Source: Setophaga petechia
Lineage: Eukaryota; Chordata; Aves; Passeriformes; Parulidae
Length of the DNA: 64,000 bases
Direction: 5' to 3'
NCBI GenBank assembly: GCA_024362935.1
Contig: JANCRA010000114.1
Location: 62,001-126,000 of the forward strand
Shown: piece after piece, positions 34,479 to 46,476 of the stretch
How the letters are laid out: each line of letters opens with the position of its first letter
How positions within the stretch are numbered: position 1 is the first letter of the stretch
The notes under the pieces: generated by a model
Database searches by the model: none
Told to the model about the DNA's origin: nothing
The model's input: only the letters and a program-made list of their open reading frames with translations
Made by a program: the position numbers and the translations under genes

Positions 34479-35162
34479 TGTCGGAGAGGGTGTGGAGGTT
34501 GCATGGTCGGAATGAACGGAGACAAGAGATCTCTGAAGCCAGGTCGTGGAACTTGGGGTTTATTGCAAAGGGCCTGGGTGCAGGACCCTGCTGGGAGCTG
34601 CCAGCCACAGCTCGGAGCAGGCCCGAGAGAAGAGAAGGGTAGAATGTAAGAGAGTAAAAGGGGTGAGAACTAAGAGTGTAGGAAGTAAAGTAAGAAGAAG
34701 TAGAAGATGCAGTGGAAAGAGCAAAGAGAAGAGAAGGGAAGGGAAGAAAAAAGGTTGAAGTTCCCGTTACAATACAATAAATCATCTTCTGTGTTGAATA
34801 TTCTGATTCTCACTAACCAATCTAGTACAATAAACAAATCCTATAGCATTTCCATACAACCTATAAGAATCACTACATACCATACTGTGTTACATTTTAA
34901 ACCCTAAAAACTTCTCTTTGGACCTCTTCTGCTAAGCTGGCAGGGTCTGCTCTGACCCTTGGACCTGTCTGCAAGCAGAGGGTCTTGTTCCATCAAAAGG
35001 GGATTACCTTTAGCCAGCCACACCATTGTTTTCCAGTTGTTCAGTAACTAAGGGATCTCAAAGCTTGCTTTCATTTCAATCTCGCTTACAGTTTCTGTAT
35101 TCTCAAAATCTTTTGCCAGGCAATCATATTTATAAGGCTTTCTTGTTTCATCCACCCCAACA
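34479..35162 (-). mobile_element. Complete solo LTR in palindrome spacer, 684 bp, 6-bp target duplication
   Basis: The LTR starts TGTTGGGG and ends CCGACA on the minus strand, and is flanked by CACAGC at 34,473-34,478 and 35,163-35,168. A TATA-like CTTATAAATATG lies near 35,125-35,137 and an AATAAA at 34,559-34,564 (both minus strand). The GAGATCTCTGAAGCCAGGTC word near the 3' end is shared with 17,250. The 6-base duplication and wording suggest a class II (K-type) avian ERV. It lies in the spacer, so it has no mirror copy. Confidence 0.9.
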
Positions 35163-35650
35163 CACAGCGAACTCTTTCACCTTACAGCCTGCTCTATGAT
35201 GACATACAGCCATGCCATGATGTCACAGCCTGCTCTGTGATGTCACACAGTCCCCTCTATGATTGTGTAGCTGCTCAATGACCTCATACAACAAACTCTG
35301 CGATGTCATAGCCCAAACTGTGACCTCAAAGAACCCACTCTGAGCTGCCTTGGCCTCCTTGGGGCTGCCTCTAATCACCCTTTGAAGCACTGGGGCTCCA
35401 CCCTTTCCTTCCTATGGAGAACTGTCATTCCAGTCCAGGAACCCATGGCTGAAATGGAATTCCACCCCCAAAATTCCCCAAATATCCAAAGTCTGCTTTC
35501 AGACAAAAGCTGCAAGGACAGACAGGTCTGGCTGGCCTTGGCCTCTGGTGACTGCTTCTCATCTGCCTTCAAACCCTGGGGTGCTGTGATTTCCTTCCTA
35601 TAGAAAAGAACTGTCCCTCTTGTCCACATGCTCCTGGCCTCAGGCACTTG
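35163..35650. repeat. TGATGTCA array remainder and 190-bp units
   Basis: 35,195-35,345 continues the TGATGTCA/TGACCTCA array interrupted by the LTR. 35,345-35,650 holds about one and a half units of the 190-base repeat in reverse orientation (TTCCTTCCTATGGA words at about 35,405 and 35,593). Confidence 0.75.
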
Positions 35651-36470
35651 ACCACTCTACAGGGACACAGGAGCTCCGTGCTCAGTGGACTGGAGAGTGA
35701 GGACAGCAGAGGAGACCTGGGAGGGATTGAAGGGTGGTTCCAGAGATGGTGGATCCTTTTGACATAGTAGAGAAGAGCCAGAAAGAGAAAGAATTACTGC
35801 CAAGGGCAGCTGGGGAGGCCCAGGCTGGACACCAGGAGAAAAGAATTTCCCTGCCAGGGCAGGGCTGTGGTGCAGCACATCCCCCAGCAGGAGCCTGGAG
35901 CAGCCCAAGGCTTTGTGTGGGCAGGCAGAGGCAGGCAGGAGGCAGAGCTGTCAGCAAAGGAAGGGCCCAGCCAGGTGGGACAGCCGGGGGATGCCAACAG
36001 CCTGCAGGGACAGAGGCACAGGTTTGCTCAGCACCAGAGACACCTTTGCCTTGCTTGTCCCCACCTGTCGTCACTGCCACCAATGTTCTACTCTAACAGG
36101 AACCTGGGGGCACTTTGTCACTCCTGTCCCTCAGAAGGATCTATTTAAAGTATGAGAAACTTCAGTGTTTTACTCTCTTTTTGAGTTCTTGAGAGGTTCT
36201 TTGAGCACACTCTGAGGGACAGAGTCTGATGCAAAGAGCACCAAAGCCCCAGAGGGTCATTACAGTCCTTGTGCTGTGTCTGTGCTGCTGAGCTGGGCCG
36301 GGCTCCTGGCCCAGAGGCAGCTCCTGGCAAGGGCAGCGCTGCAGAGAGACAGCTCTGGCCAGGAGCAGCTCCTGTGCACAGCCCAGCAGGGCTGGGCCAC
36401 TGCCAGGGCCCCTCAGGGACACCAGCAGGGCACAGACAGAGCTCACAGGGGCTCAGCACTGGCAGGGGCT
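35650..36470 (+). repeat. Third copy of the receptor-upstream block, in the spacer
   Basis: Matches 19,480-20,170 in the same orientation and 48,360-49,060 in inverse, with words GTCCCCACCTGTC, TGCTGTGTCTGTGCTGCTGAG and GAGGCAGCTCCTGG. No olfactory receptor follows; instead the TGACATCA array begins at about 36,480. This suggests loss of a third receptor unit or dispersal of the block alone. Confidence 0.65.
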
Positions 36471-36479
36471 GTGGCATGG

Positions 36480-37150
36480 CCCAGAGGGGGCTGTGTCACA
36501 GCAGCACCTCTGTGGCTGTGTCATAGAGGCCCAGAGCAGCTGTGATGGCAGCAAGGGGCTGTGTGACAGCACAGAGTGGGCTGTGTGAGGTCACAGATTG
36601 GGCTATGACACCACAGAGTTTGTTGTGTGAGGTCATTGAGCAGCCATGGCATCATAGAATGAAATCTGTGACATCACAGAGCAGTCTGTGACATCATGGC
36701 ATGGCTGTATGACATCAGAGAGCAGGTTGTGAGGTCGTAGTATGTGCTGTGTCCTTACAGAGTGTCAGTATGACAACACAGAGAGGGTTTTGTGGCATCA
36801 CTGAGAAGGTTGTGACATCACAGACCTGTCAGTGACATCACAGAGTAGGGTGTGAGGCCATAGACCAGATCCTGCCATCATAGTGGGTGGCTAAGTGACA
36901 TCAGAGAATGAGTTGTGACATCACTGGGTGGCTGTGTAACATCATAGAGCAGATGGTGACATCACAGAAAAGACTGTGACATCACAGTGCAGCTGCATGA
37001 CATTCCAGGGTGACATCCCAGAGTTGGTTCTGTGACATCACAAGGGAGCTCTGTGACATCTCAGAGTGGGTTGTGTGAAATTACAAGGGCTGTGTGACAT
37101 CACAGGATGCTGTGTGACATCCCAGGGGCTGTGTGACATCCCAGGGGCTG
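36480..37150 (+). repeat. TGACATCA tandem array (inner right)
   Basis: About twenty-five copies of a 20-30-base repeat with GTGACATCACAGA, the longest of the arrays. It leads straight into the GC-rich module at 37,150. Confidence 0.85.
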
Positions 37151-38600
37151 TGTGAGGTCACTGGGGAGGTCACTCTGCCCCGGCCCCCCTCACAGCTCCC
37201 CCCAGAGCAGTCCAACCCTGCTCGTGCACAGCGGGGTCCCCTGTCCCCCCGGGTCCCCCCGCCCCCGGCCCCGCAGCCTCCCCCAGAGGATGTTCCACCA
37301 GATCGACCCCAGAGCCTGACACGGGGACGGGGGGGACGGGGGGCCGGGGCCCTGGGGGTGGCACAGGGGGACAGGGACCCCCCGGCAGCGTCCCCGTGTC
37401 CCCCAGGGCCAGAGCCTGGGCCAGGGCTCCTTCACCCTGTTACCAACGAGGCCTTGAGAGCGCTGAAAAAATCCCCAGCAAGGGATCAGCAAAAACCAGA
37501 TTGAATATTAAGGGACAGCAGCACAAAGTTCCTTGGCAAGAGTCACTCTGCTCCTGACTGGATATTTCAGGCACAAACAAAGCAACAGCAAAACCAAACC
37601 AAATCCAGGCAGTCAAACCAGAAATGAATGGAGAACTGTCCCTGTGTGTGTGTATGACACAAAGACAATGAGGGCAAGGATAAAAGAAATATGGCCCAAA
37701 AGCTTATAAAGCACAAACTTAACAGGACTTAACTTTATCTTAACCTTAACTGATATCTTCAACTTCACAATTTAGCACAAGAACAGCACGTAACACTATT
37801 CAATCTAACCTATAACCTATGACTTTAAATTTAAAAGAGGATAACCATTTAAAAATATTTAACTTAGCTAATAACTTATATTAAACATAGCAACTTAGCA
37901 AAAAGAACAAATCTTGGCAGCATTTATCTTAGCTTAGACCTCATGAACTAACATCACTTACAGGCCTGACTGACTCAGCTATCCAAGGCACTCAAACCTC
38001 TCAGAGAGCAGCATTTCTGCCACATTTCCCCAGCAAAGGCACTCCTGTGTGCACACAGACACAAAGAGTCAGTGCAAGGCACCTGTGAGAAATTCCCCTG
38101 AGGGCAAGAAATGCTCCCTGTGCATCCTTTGGCATCTCCCCAGCGGTGTGAACGGCCGAGCCTGGAGGAGTGGGGGGATGGGCCCAGGCTCCGTGGTTGT
38201 TGGGGATCCCCGAGTGCAGCAAACGGGAGAGTTCCCGGCTGGGAGAGGCCCCACTCAGAGGGAGTGGCTGGCCCAGGAGAGCTCCAAGGGCTCCTTTTGG
38301 AGCGCTGTGTGCAGGGCCCCAAGAGAGGGGCTGCAGTCCCAGCCATGGTTCATCCTGGCCACACTTGGCACCAACAGCTTTCTTTGGCAGTGTGAGAACA
38401 GGGATGTTGTGCCACGGAGGGAACAAAAGCAGTTCCCAGGGCTGCTCCTGCAGAAAGCAGGAGCTGGTTGGGCAGCAGCAGTGGCTGGAGCAGACAGTGT
38501 TTGTGATGAGCTGCAGAGGAGCTGAGCCCAGGGGCTGCTGGCCAAGGCCGAGCCCCAAGGAGCATTTCTCAGCTGGCAGGGCGGCCTGAGAAGGGGAGGG
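37150..38600. other. Inner arm module and conserved segment, no recognised gene
   Basis: Mirror of 32,660-34,130. The GC-rich module at 37,150-37,500 is nearly identical to its partner. 37,660-37,980 is AT-rich. 38,000-38,590 is open in several frames in both arms. No motif is recognised. Confidence 0.55.
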
Positions 38601-38619
38601 GGGAATGCAGCAGCACAGG

Positions 38620-40240
38620 GCCATGGAACCAAGGGACAATTGTGACACTGTGGGGCCCTGTGAGACCAAGGGACCATTGTGACATGGTGGGGACTCATTG
38701 TATCATGGAGAGCACTGTGACATTGCTGGGCCTCATGAAAGCCAGAGGACTGTACTGACGCTGTGTGGCACCATGGAATGTAGGGATCATTGTGACACTG
38801 AGAGGCCCCATCAAACCAAAGGGCAATTTTGGCATCAAGCGGCCTCATGGAACCATTGTGACATTTTTGAGGTGTCATGGAACCAAGGGCCATTGTGACA
38901 CTGCAAGACTCAATGGAGCCAAAGGTCTATTGTGACATTGCAAGGCCTCATGGAACCATAGGGAGACCATTAGGACGCTTCACAGACTCATGGAACCAAG
39001 GGGCCATTGTGACAATGTGGGGACTCAGGGAATCATGAAGAACTCTGTGACACTATGAGGCCCAATGGAATAAGCAAAGCATTGTGACACTGTGAGACCT
39101 CATGGAACCAGTGAGACCATTGTGACGCTGGGGGTCCCCACAGAACCAAGAGGACCATTGTGATCCTGTGGAGCCTCGTGAAACCAAGAGGCCTTTGTGA
39201 CACTGCAGGGCTGCTTGGAACCAAAGGTCCATTGTGACATTACTGGGCCTGATGTCACCAGTGGTTGATTGTGACACTAGGCAGTCAAAGGAGACCATTG
39301 TGACACTGCAGGGCTGCATGGAACCAAAGCTCCAGGGTGACACAGAGGGGTCCCAGTCATCCATTGTGACACTGGGAAACCAAAGGAGACCATTGTGACA
39401 CTGCAAACCCCCAGGGTCCAAAGGTCCATTGTGACATTGCAGGGCTCATGGAACAGAGGAGTCACGTCACATTGTGGGGCCTGGGGAACCACGGAGACCG
39501 TTGTGACACTGCAAGGCCTCATGGAATTGTTGGGACCATTGTGACACTGCAGGGCCTTCTGGAACCTAGGAGCCACTGTGACACTGTGGGAGCCCATTGA
39601 ACCTAGGGGCCAGTGTGACACTGCTGGACCCCATGGAATCAACACACTACTGTGTGCCCCACAAAACCAAGGGGACACAGAACAGGTTTGGCTGGTTTGG
39701 CCTCCCAATGACTACCCGACTGGTCCAGTTGACCTTGACAGGTTGAGGGTCACTTCTTTGCTGCTGAAACACTGGGGGTCCATGCTATCTTTCATACGGA
39801 AAAGAACTCTCATTCTCCTCCAGGTAGCCATGGCCAGAATTGGGATTTCAACTCCAAATTTCCTTATATCCAGGGATTGTTCCCATAGGAATATTGCCGG
39901 GACAAGTCTGGCTGGCAATGGGTTCATGGGGGTCACCTCCCATCTGTCCCCAAAACATTGGGCAAGGCTTTGTGCTTTCCTTCCCATGGGAAAGAACTGT
40001 CCTGCTTCTCCAGGCACCCATGGATGAGATTGGGGTTCCACCTCCAAAATTCCCAAACTCCACATACTGCTCCCAGACAAAATCTGCCATTCCTGACAAA
40101 TCTGGCTGGCCTTGGGCTGTTGAGGCTGTCCAAACACTGGGGCTCTGTACTTTCCTTCCTATGGAAAAGAATTGTCCATCTAGTCCAGGGGCCCATGGCA
40201 AAATTAGGGATTTCACCTCCAACATTGCCTTACTTTGAGA
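38620..40240 (-). repeat. Composite satellite: 38-bp array and 190-bp units, reverse
   Basis: 38,620-39,670 is a reverse 38-base array of roughly 27 units. 39,680-40,240 has about three reverse 190-base units (TTCCTTCC..TGG words near 39,795, 39,975 and 40,155). It mirrors 31,330-32,660. Confidence 0.85.
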
Positions 40241-42590
40241 GACTGGAGGAGATTGTTGGCTCGAAAAATTTCATGTATGGCGGATGAAAGGTCAGGTCCA
40301 GCCTTGCCCTGCCCTGGAACCCCAGCCCTGCCCTGCCCTGGAACCCCAATATCCCCAGAGCCTCTATCCCAGCCCAGCAGTGGCTGCCAGTCCCTGGCAC
40401 AGCACAGGCAATGCTCCACAGCCACCTCTGCAGCCCCCAGCCCAGCTCCTGAGGGACCAAATGAGCCCAAGTCCCACCTGGGGAAAGGGCCCAGCAAGAC
40501 CAAGGGGTATTGAAGGCTGACCACAAGGCAAGCACACATCTTGACCCTGAATCATTTTGTAATTTCCATCTGAACACCTCTGGAATGCAGGAGTTGGTAG
40601 CAGTGTGTGCGCTCCTCTGTATCTTTTTTCATTTCTTTCTGGGTCTTTTTCTAATTCCCTCCTCTTGCAAATTATGAGTAACTTAAAACTGAATCACCTA
40701 AGAAATTGAATTGGTCAAGTCAATGCTTTGAGAAGTGTTTATTTGTTGATTGAATGTCATAATAAACCATTTGCCAAGTTTCTCTAATTTTCTAAAAGTG
40801 CCAGTAAAGGCTGTTTTGTTGCTTTGACCTCTTGAGGATTTCTTGTCAGTATTTCTCTAGCACATCCAAATCAGGGTACACAAAGAACTGTAATTCCTTT
40901 TGAATGTCTCCTTGAGAGAGTTTTTTAGTGGATGGGAGTCAGGGCTTGTGTGTCCTGCTTGGCCCAGCCCAGGCAGGGCTTTCCCAGCCACATCCCACAC
41001 TCCATTGCCCAGCTGGAGCCGCTGGTGCCTCTGAGTTGTGCTGCCCCAGCCCCAGGGACGCTCTCCTTGTCTGCCCATTGCCCCACGCTCTCTGGGCAGG
41101 GATGGCCTCAGTGGGGGCTGCTGACATCCTCAGCACCTTGGAGGCTGCTGCTGAATTTTCCTGCTGCAGAGGCTTGTTCAGCCTTCAGATCTTGAGTGCA
41201 GGAATTCAGTGTCCCAGGGCTCATTACCATTCAGAACACCTTAACAACCCAAGCCTCTGGGAATAATTCGATTTAAGTGGCCAAATCCTTTATGGTTGAT
41301 TAGACATATTTCAGAAGTGTATTCAAAGTGAAGGTATTCTGTTTAAAAAGACAGTGAAAACAGATTTTTTTACGTCCTGTAATTTTTTTTTTACTGGTAA
41401 TTCATTGATATTTGCAATCTCCAATTGACACTGAATCCCAGTACCTCCTCATGCAGTTGGAATACATATGAAAATCAAGACCCTTCATGGCTGACAATCA
41501 ATCAGACTCTGTCCCTACCCCCACCCCACCATTTCCCCTATCCAAGCCCTGACACTCAGAGCAGCCTTGTGCAAATCTGAGCTCCCTCCAGCCCAGGCTG
41601 CACCTGCAGCTTTCAGCTCCTTGGCTCCAACTCCCACCTGCTCTCCTTGGAGAAGGAGCTGCCTGGGACACAGAGGGATGTTCATTTCTTGTCAGCCAAC
41701 AAAGCCAAGGGAAGGCACAGCTCCATCAAATGCAGAAGTCATCCTTCTCCCTGGCTCTGCCTTGCACCTGATCCCCACAGCCTGTCCTGTTTCTTTCATC
41801 CCTCCTTTGCCAGGGACTTTCTGGGACAAGGGAGCTCTGCTCTGGGCATGGAGGGAGGTCCAAGTGCAGCCCCTGGACTGGGAACCACAACTCATCAGGT
41901 TTGTGTCCTTTGGGGGTCAGGAACTGGTGAGACTCAGAGGCGCAGAAAGTTTCTCTTCATGGCAAACAGACCACAGCTGAACAGGACACAATTTAATAAC
42001 AATCACGCTCTTCCCTGAGCTGTGTGCAATGTCCCAGCAGCATCTGATGAGTCCACCATCCACAAGTGATTTCCATACTAAAATTTATTTCGGACAAACA
42101 TGGTTCTGTGATAGATATAAACACAATTGAATTCTTGTATCAGGATGCTCGTCCTGGAGTGGGGGCAAAACAGCTCAAACATTTCCTGATTTGCAAAGCT
42201 GTCAGTGGTGGATGGAGAAGGGAGGTCAGGCTGCTCTTGGTGTTGAGGAAATGCTGAAACCAGCCTGACTCATTTCATCTCCTCCTGTCCTGGCTGATCT
42301 CCCCTCTTTCCCCTCCCACCCATTGGCTTTTGTCTCCCACCAGGCCCCCTGGTGAAGAGCCTGGCTCTGTGTTCTCCATCCCCTCCTGGCTGGCACTGCC
42401 AGGCTGGGATGAGGAGCCCCTCAGCCTTCCCTGCTCCGGGCTGGACAAGCCCAGCTCCCTCAGCCTCTGCTCACAGCCCAAGGGCTCCAGCCCCACCTTG
42501 GAGGCCCTTCCCAGACCCTGCTCCAGCTGCCAGACATCTTTCCTGCCCTGGCCAACCCAAACCAGGCCCCAGGGACCTGGATAATCCCAG
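40240..42590. other. Conserved arm segment, no recognised gene
   Basis: Mirror of 27,390-31,330 without the 1.58-kb solo LTR; the empty target ATGTC is at 40,754-40,758. Contains the CR1-like RLRELGL-type piece at about 42,400-42,560. Frames up to 137 codons are open in several registers without family support. Confidence 0.55.
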
Positions 42591-43045
42591 TCCTTGATGT
42601 CCTGGTCACACAGCCCTGGTCCCTTGTCCCCATGCCAGGCTCTGGGGTGGATCCTGTGGAACATCCTTTGGTGGAGGCTGTGGCTCCAGGTGGGCTGAGG
42701 GGATCCCAGGGGACAGGGACCCTGCTGGGCATGGACAGCATTGGACTTGTTGGGAGAAACTGTGAGGGGGAGCTGGGGCAGAATGACCAACCCAGTGACC
42801 TGACACAGCCCTGCTGGGATGTCACACAGCCCCTCTGGGATGTCACAGCCTGCTCTGTGATGTCACAGCCCATTCTCCAATGTCACACAGATGTCTCTGA
42901 TGTCACAGCCCACTCTGTGATGTCAGACCTCTGCCCTGTGATGTCACAGCTAGCTCTGTGATATCACAGAGGCAGTCTATGATGTCATAGATGCTCGATG
43001 ACCTCATATACCCCATTCTGTGATGTCATAGCCCACTCTGTGATC
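42590..43045 (-). repeat. GC-rich module and TGATGTCA array
   Basis: 42,590-42,790 is the GC-rich module in reverse. 42,800-43,045 is a reverse array of about ten TGATGTCA/TGACCTCA-type units. It mirrors 26,880-27,390. Confidence 0.75.
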
Positions 43046-43059
43046 TTCTGTGAAATAAG

Positions 43060-44650
43060 GAGGGGCAGCAACAAAACTTCTGCACTGGAATTAAGAAGGG
43101 CAGACTTTGGCCTATTTAGGATGCAGATTTGGAGAGTACCAAATCACATCCTGATTGTTTTAAGGGAAGTAGCCTTTAAAAACAAAGGGGTTCAGGAAGC
43201 ATGGACACATTTCAAGATAATCTTAAGGGGGATTTGTCCCCCACTTTGTCCCAGTGTGCCAGAAGATGAGCCAGTGAGGAAAATGACTGGCCTGACTCCA
43301 CATGGTGCTTTTGTGGGAAGACAGAAATAAAAAGGAATGGCAACTCAGGAAGTATTTAAAGTTGATGTTAGGTTATAAAGAAAGAAAATTAGAGAGGTGA
43401 AAGCTCAATTAGAACTTAACCTTGTGACTTCTGTAAAAAAAAAGAAAAAGTTTTCATAGAAAAATTACAGCAAAAGGAGAGAGAAGGAAAACCTTTACTC
43501 TTTATGAAGTACAGTGGAGAATACAATAACTAAAGATAAGGAAAAGGCTGAGCTACTTAACATATTGTTTGTCTCAATTTTCAATATTAGGGCAGGCTGT
43601 CCTCCGAACAAGAGTTCTCCTAAGATGGTAGATGGGCACAGGGAGCAGAACAGCCCCCTGGAATCCAGGAGGAAGCAGTTGGTGACCTGCTGAGCCACTC
43701 AGATGCTCACAGGTGTGTGGGATCAGATGGGATCCATCCTAGGAGGATGAGGGAGCTGGTGGATGAGCTCCCCAAGCTGCTCTCCATCATTTACCATCAG
43801 TCCTGGCTCAGCAGGGAGGTCCCAGAGGACTGGAGGTGCCAGTGTGAGCCCATCCCCAAGAAGGGCTGGCAGGAGGATCTGGGGAACTCCAGGCCTGTCA
43901 GCCTGACCTGGGTGCCCGGCAAGGTTATGGAACAGATCACCTTGAGTGCCATCACAGGGCACCCACAGGATGGCCCAGGGATCAGAGCCAGCCAGCGTGG
44001 ATTTAGGGGTGGCAGGTCCTGCCTGGCCAACCTGGTCTCCTTTTATGACCAGGTGACCCACCTGTGGATGTGGGAAAGGCTGTGGATGTTGTGTGCCTGG
44101 ACTCCAGCAAAGCCTTTGACACTGTCTCTGACAGCATTCCCTGGAAAAGCTGCAGCCCACGGCTTGGGCAGGTTCCCTCCTGGCTGGGAGATTGAAGAGC
44201 TGGCTGGAGGCTGGGCCCAGAGAGTGGTGGGGATGGTGCTGCACCCAGCTGGTGTCCAGGCACTGGTGCTGTCCCCAGGGATCTGTGCTGGGCCCAGTCC
44301 TGTTTAATATCTTCACTGATGATCGGGGTGAGGGGATCGAGTCCCCCATTCACAAATTGCAGATGGCACCAAGCTGGGTGTGAGTGTGGATCTGCTGCAG
44401 GGCAGGACAAGAAGACACAGCCTTAAGCTGCACCAGGGGAGGCTCAGGCTGGACAATAGGAAGAAGTTCTTGACAGAAAGGGTGAGTGGGAACTGGAATG
44501 GGCTGGCCAGGGGGAAGGTGGCAGAGTCACTGTCCCTCTCCAGTGGCACTTAGTGGCATGGTCTGGGTGACAAGGCAGTATTAGGGCATTGGTTGGACTT
44601 GATGATCCCAAAGGTCTTTTCCAGCCTGTTTGACTCTGTCATTCTGTGAT
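43060..44650 (+). mobile_element. CR1 LINE, right-arm copy
   Basis: Same 5'-truncated insertion as in the left arm, here uninterrupted. A 196-codon frame (43,717-44,307) spans reverse-transcriptase regions including RCQCEPIPKKGWQEDL, RPVSLTWVPGKVMEQI and RASQRGFRGGRSCLANL. The 3' part (RRKKFL-type region, GTTGGACTTGATGATCCC word) ends at about 44,650 beside the 38-bp array. The catalytic core segment is missing as in the left copy, and frames are broken, so it is inactive. Confidence 0.88.
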
Positions 44651-45360
44651 GATTGGGACACTCTGGGGCCATTGTGACACTGCAGGGCCTGGTGGAACCA
44701 AGAGGATCATGGTGACACCATGCAGCCCCACATAACCAGGGGTCCATTGTGGTGCTGTGGGGCCAAATGGAACCAGGGAGTGCCCCGTGACACTCTGGGT
44801 CCTCGTGGAACCACAGAGGCCATTGTGACACCACAGGGCATCGTGTAACCAAGGGGTTTCACCATTTTGACACTGCAAAACCAAGGAGACCATTGGGAGA
44901 CTCCAGGGCCCAGTGGAACCAAGGGGCCGTTCTGACACTGCGGGGCCTCATGGAACCAAGGGGACATTGTGACACTGCAGGATGCTGTGTACCCAAGGGA
45001 CCACTGTGACACGATGGGGCCTCAAGGGATCTGGAAGACGATTGTGAAATTGTGTGGCCTTTTGGAAACAAGGAGTCCATTGTGACTTTGAGGGGACTTG
45101 TGGAACCACGGAGACAATGGTGACAGTGCGGGACCTCATGTGACCATGGAGCTATTGTGACACCCTGGGGCCCCATGGAACCAAGGGGCCACTGTGAAAC
45201 TGCAGCACCAGTGACACTGTGAAGCCCCATGGAACCAAGGAGTCCATTGTCACATTTTTGGACCCTATGGAACCAAGGAGACCAGTGTGACAGTGCAGAG
45301 CCTGGTGTAACCAAGAGGCCATTGTGACACTGAGAGGCCCCACGGAACCAAGGACATTAT
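44650..45360 (-). repeat. 38-bp minisatellite array
   Basis: About eighteen reverse units; mirror of 23,760-24,325 but longer. Confidence 0.85.
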
Positions 45361-45750
45361 TGCAGATGACACCAAGCTGGGTGTGAGTGTTGATCTGTGG
45401 GAGCATAGGAGGGCTCTGCAGAGAGACCTGAACAGGTTGGATCCAGGGGCTGAACCGCACAATTTGAGGTTTAACAAATCCAAGTACCAGGCCCTGCAAT
45501 TTGGCCCCAGTGCTACAGGATGGGGAAAGAGTGACTGGAGAGCAGCCAGGCAGAAAGGGACCTGCAGGGACTGATGGACAGCAGGCTGGACATTAGCCAG
45601 CAGTGTGCCTAGGTGGCCAAGAAGGCCAATGGCTCCTGGTCTGGACCAGGAACAGTGTGGCCAGCAGGAGCAGAGCTGCTGTGCTAGCACTGATCTGTCC
45701 CCAGATATGCACAACAGACATTGCTGCTGCAGCACCAGAGAAGGAAACAC
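45360..45750 (+). mobile_element. CR1 LINE fragment
   Basis: Sequence downstream of the reverse-transcriptase core ([12 protein letters not shown], [20 protein letters not shown] regions), with frameshifts near 45,580. Because a CR1 3' end already lies at 44,650, this is a separate CR1 copy or a rearranged piece. Mirror of 23,325-23,745. Confidence 0.7.
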
Positions 45751-45759
45751 AACGGGATC

Positions 45760-46470
45760 TTTGGAAAAAAACTTTGCTGGAAGATCCTTTAGGTCCCTTA
45801 AAGGCACCAAGAGCAAAGTCCCTCACCAACATGGTCTGTGGCCACTGGGAAGGTGAAAAGAAACAAAAAAAGAAATGGCAAAACCAATGGCTTTACTTTG
45901 TGGACAATATTAAAAAACTGAAACACAGGGAAAAAAAAGAACAAGCCCACAACCAAACTCAAAAGAAATATCAATGGTGATTTATATTGCATGTCCCTGC
46001 TGCAGCCCCGGCACTGCCACCCCCAGGGCTGTGCCCGGCCCCGAGAGCACTCAGGCCCTGCAGCAACACCAGGGCCACCAGGGCAGCGGGGCAGGGCCAC
46101 GGCAGCAGCACTGGCAACACCAAGTGCTGCTGCTGCTGCTGGGCACAGCTGCTGGGCCAGCACTGATCTGCCCCCAGCTCTGCACACAGACATTGCTGCT
46201 GCAGCTCCAGAGAAGGCAACAAAAGGGCATCTCTGCAGAGAACTCTGCTGGGAGATCCTTTATTTCCTTTAAAGCCACCGAGAGTGCAGACCCTCATAGA
46301 CTCAGTCTGTGGCCACAGGATAGGTGGAGAGAAACATAATGAGAAATGGCACAAACAGTGATATTTCTTGTAGATAATATGAAAAACTAAATCAAGGGGG
46401 AAAAGACCACATGACCAAATCAACAAGTATCAAAGATGATTTTTATTACACATGATTTGCTAACACTGGC
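45760..46470. other. Segment downstream of right receptor, no gene
   Basis: 45,980-46,330 mirrors 22,320-22,640. Two partial copies of a short block (AGAAGGCAACA...GGGATCTTTG / GGGCATCTCTG) occur at about 45,735 and 46,210. No coding family. Confidence 0.5.
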
Positions 46471-46476
46471 CACAGT

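Noticed and set aside
34120..37150. CRISPR-like array of short repeats
   Set aside because: The repeats vary in length, the spacers are near-copies of one another, and the genome is avian. It is a minisatellite.
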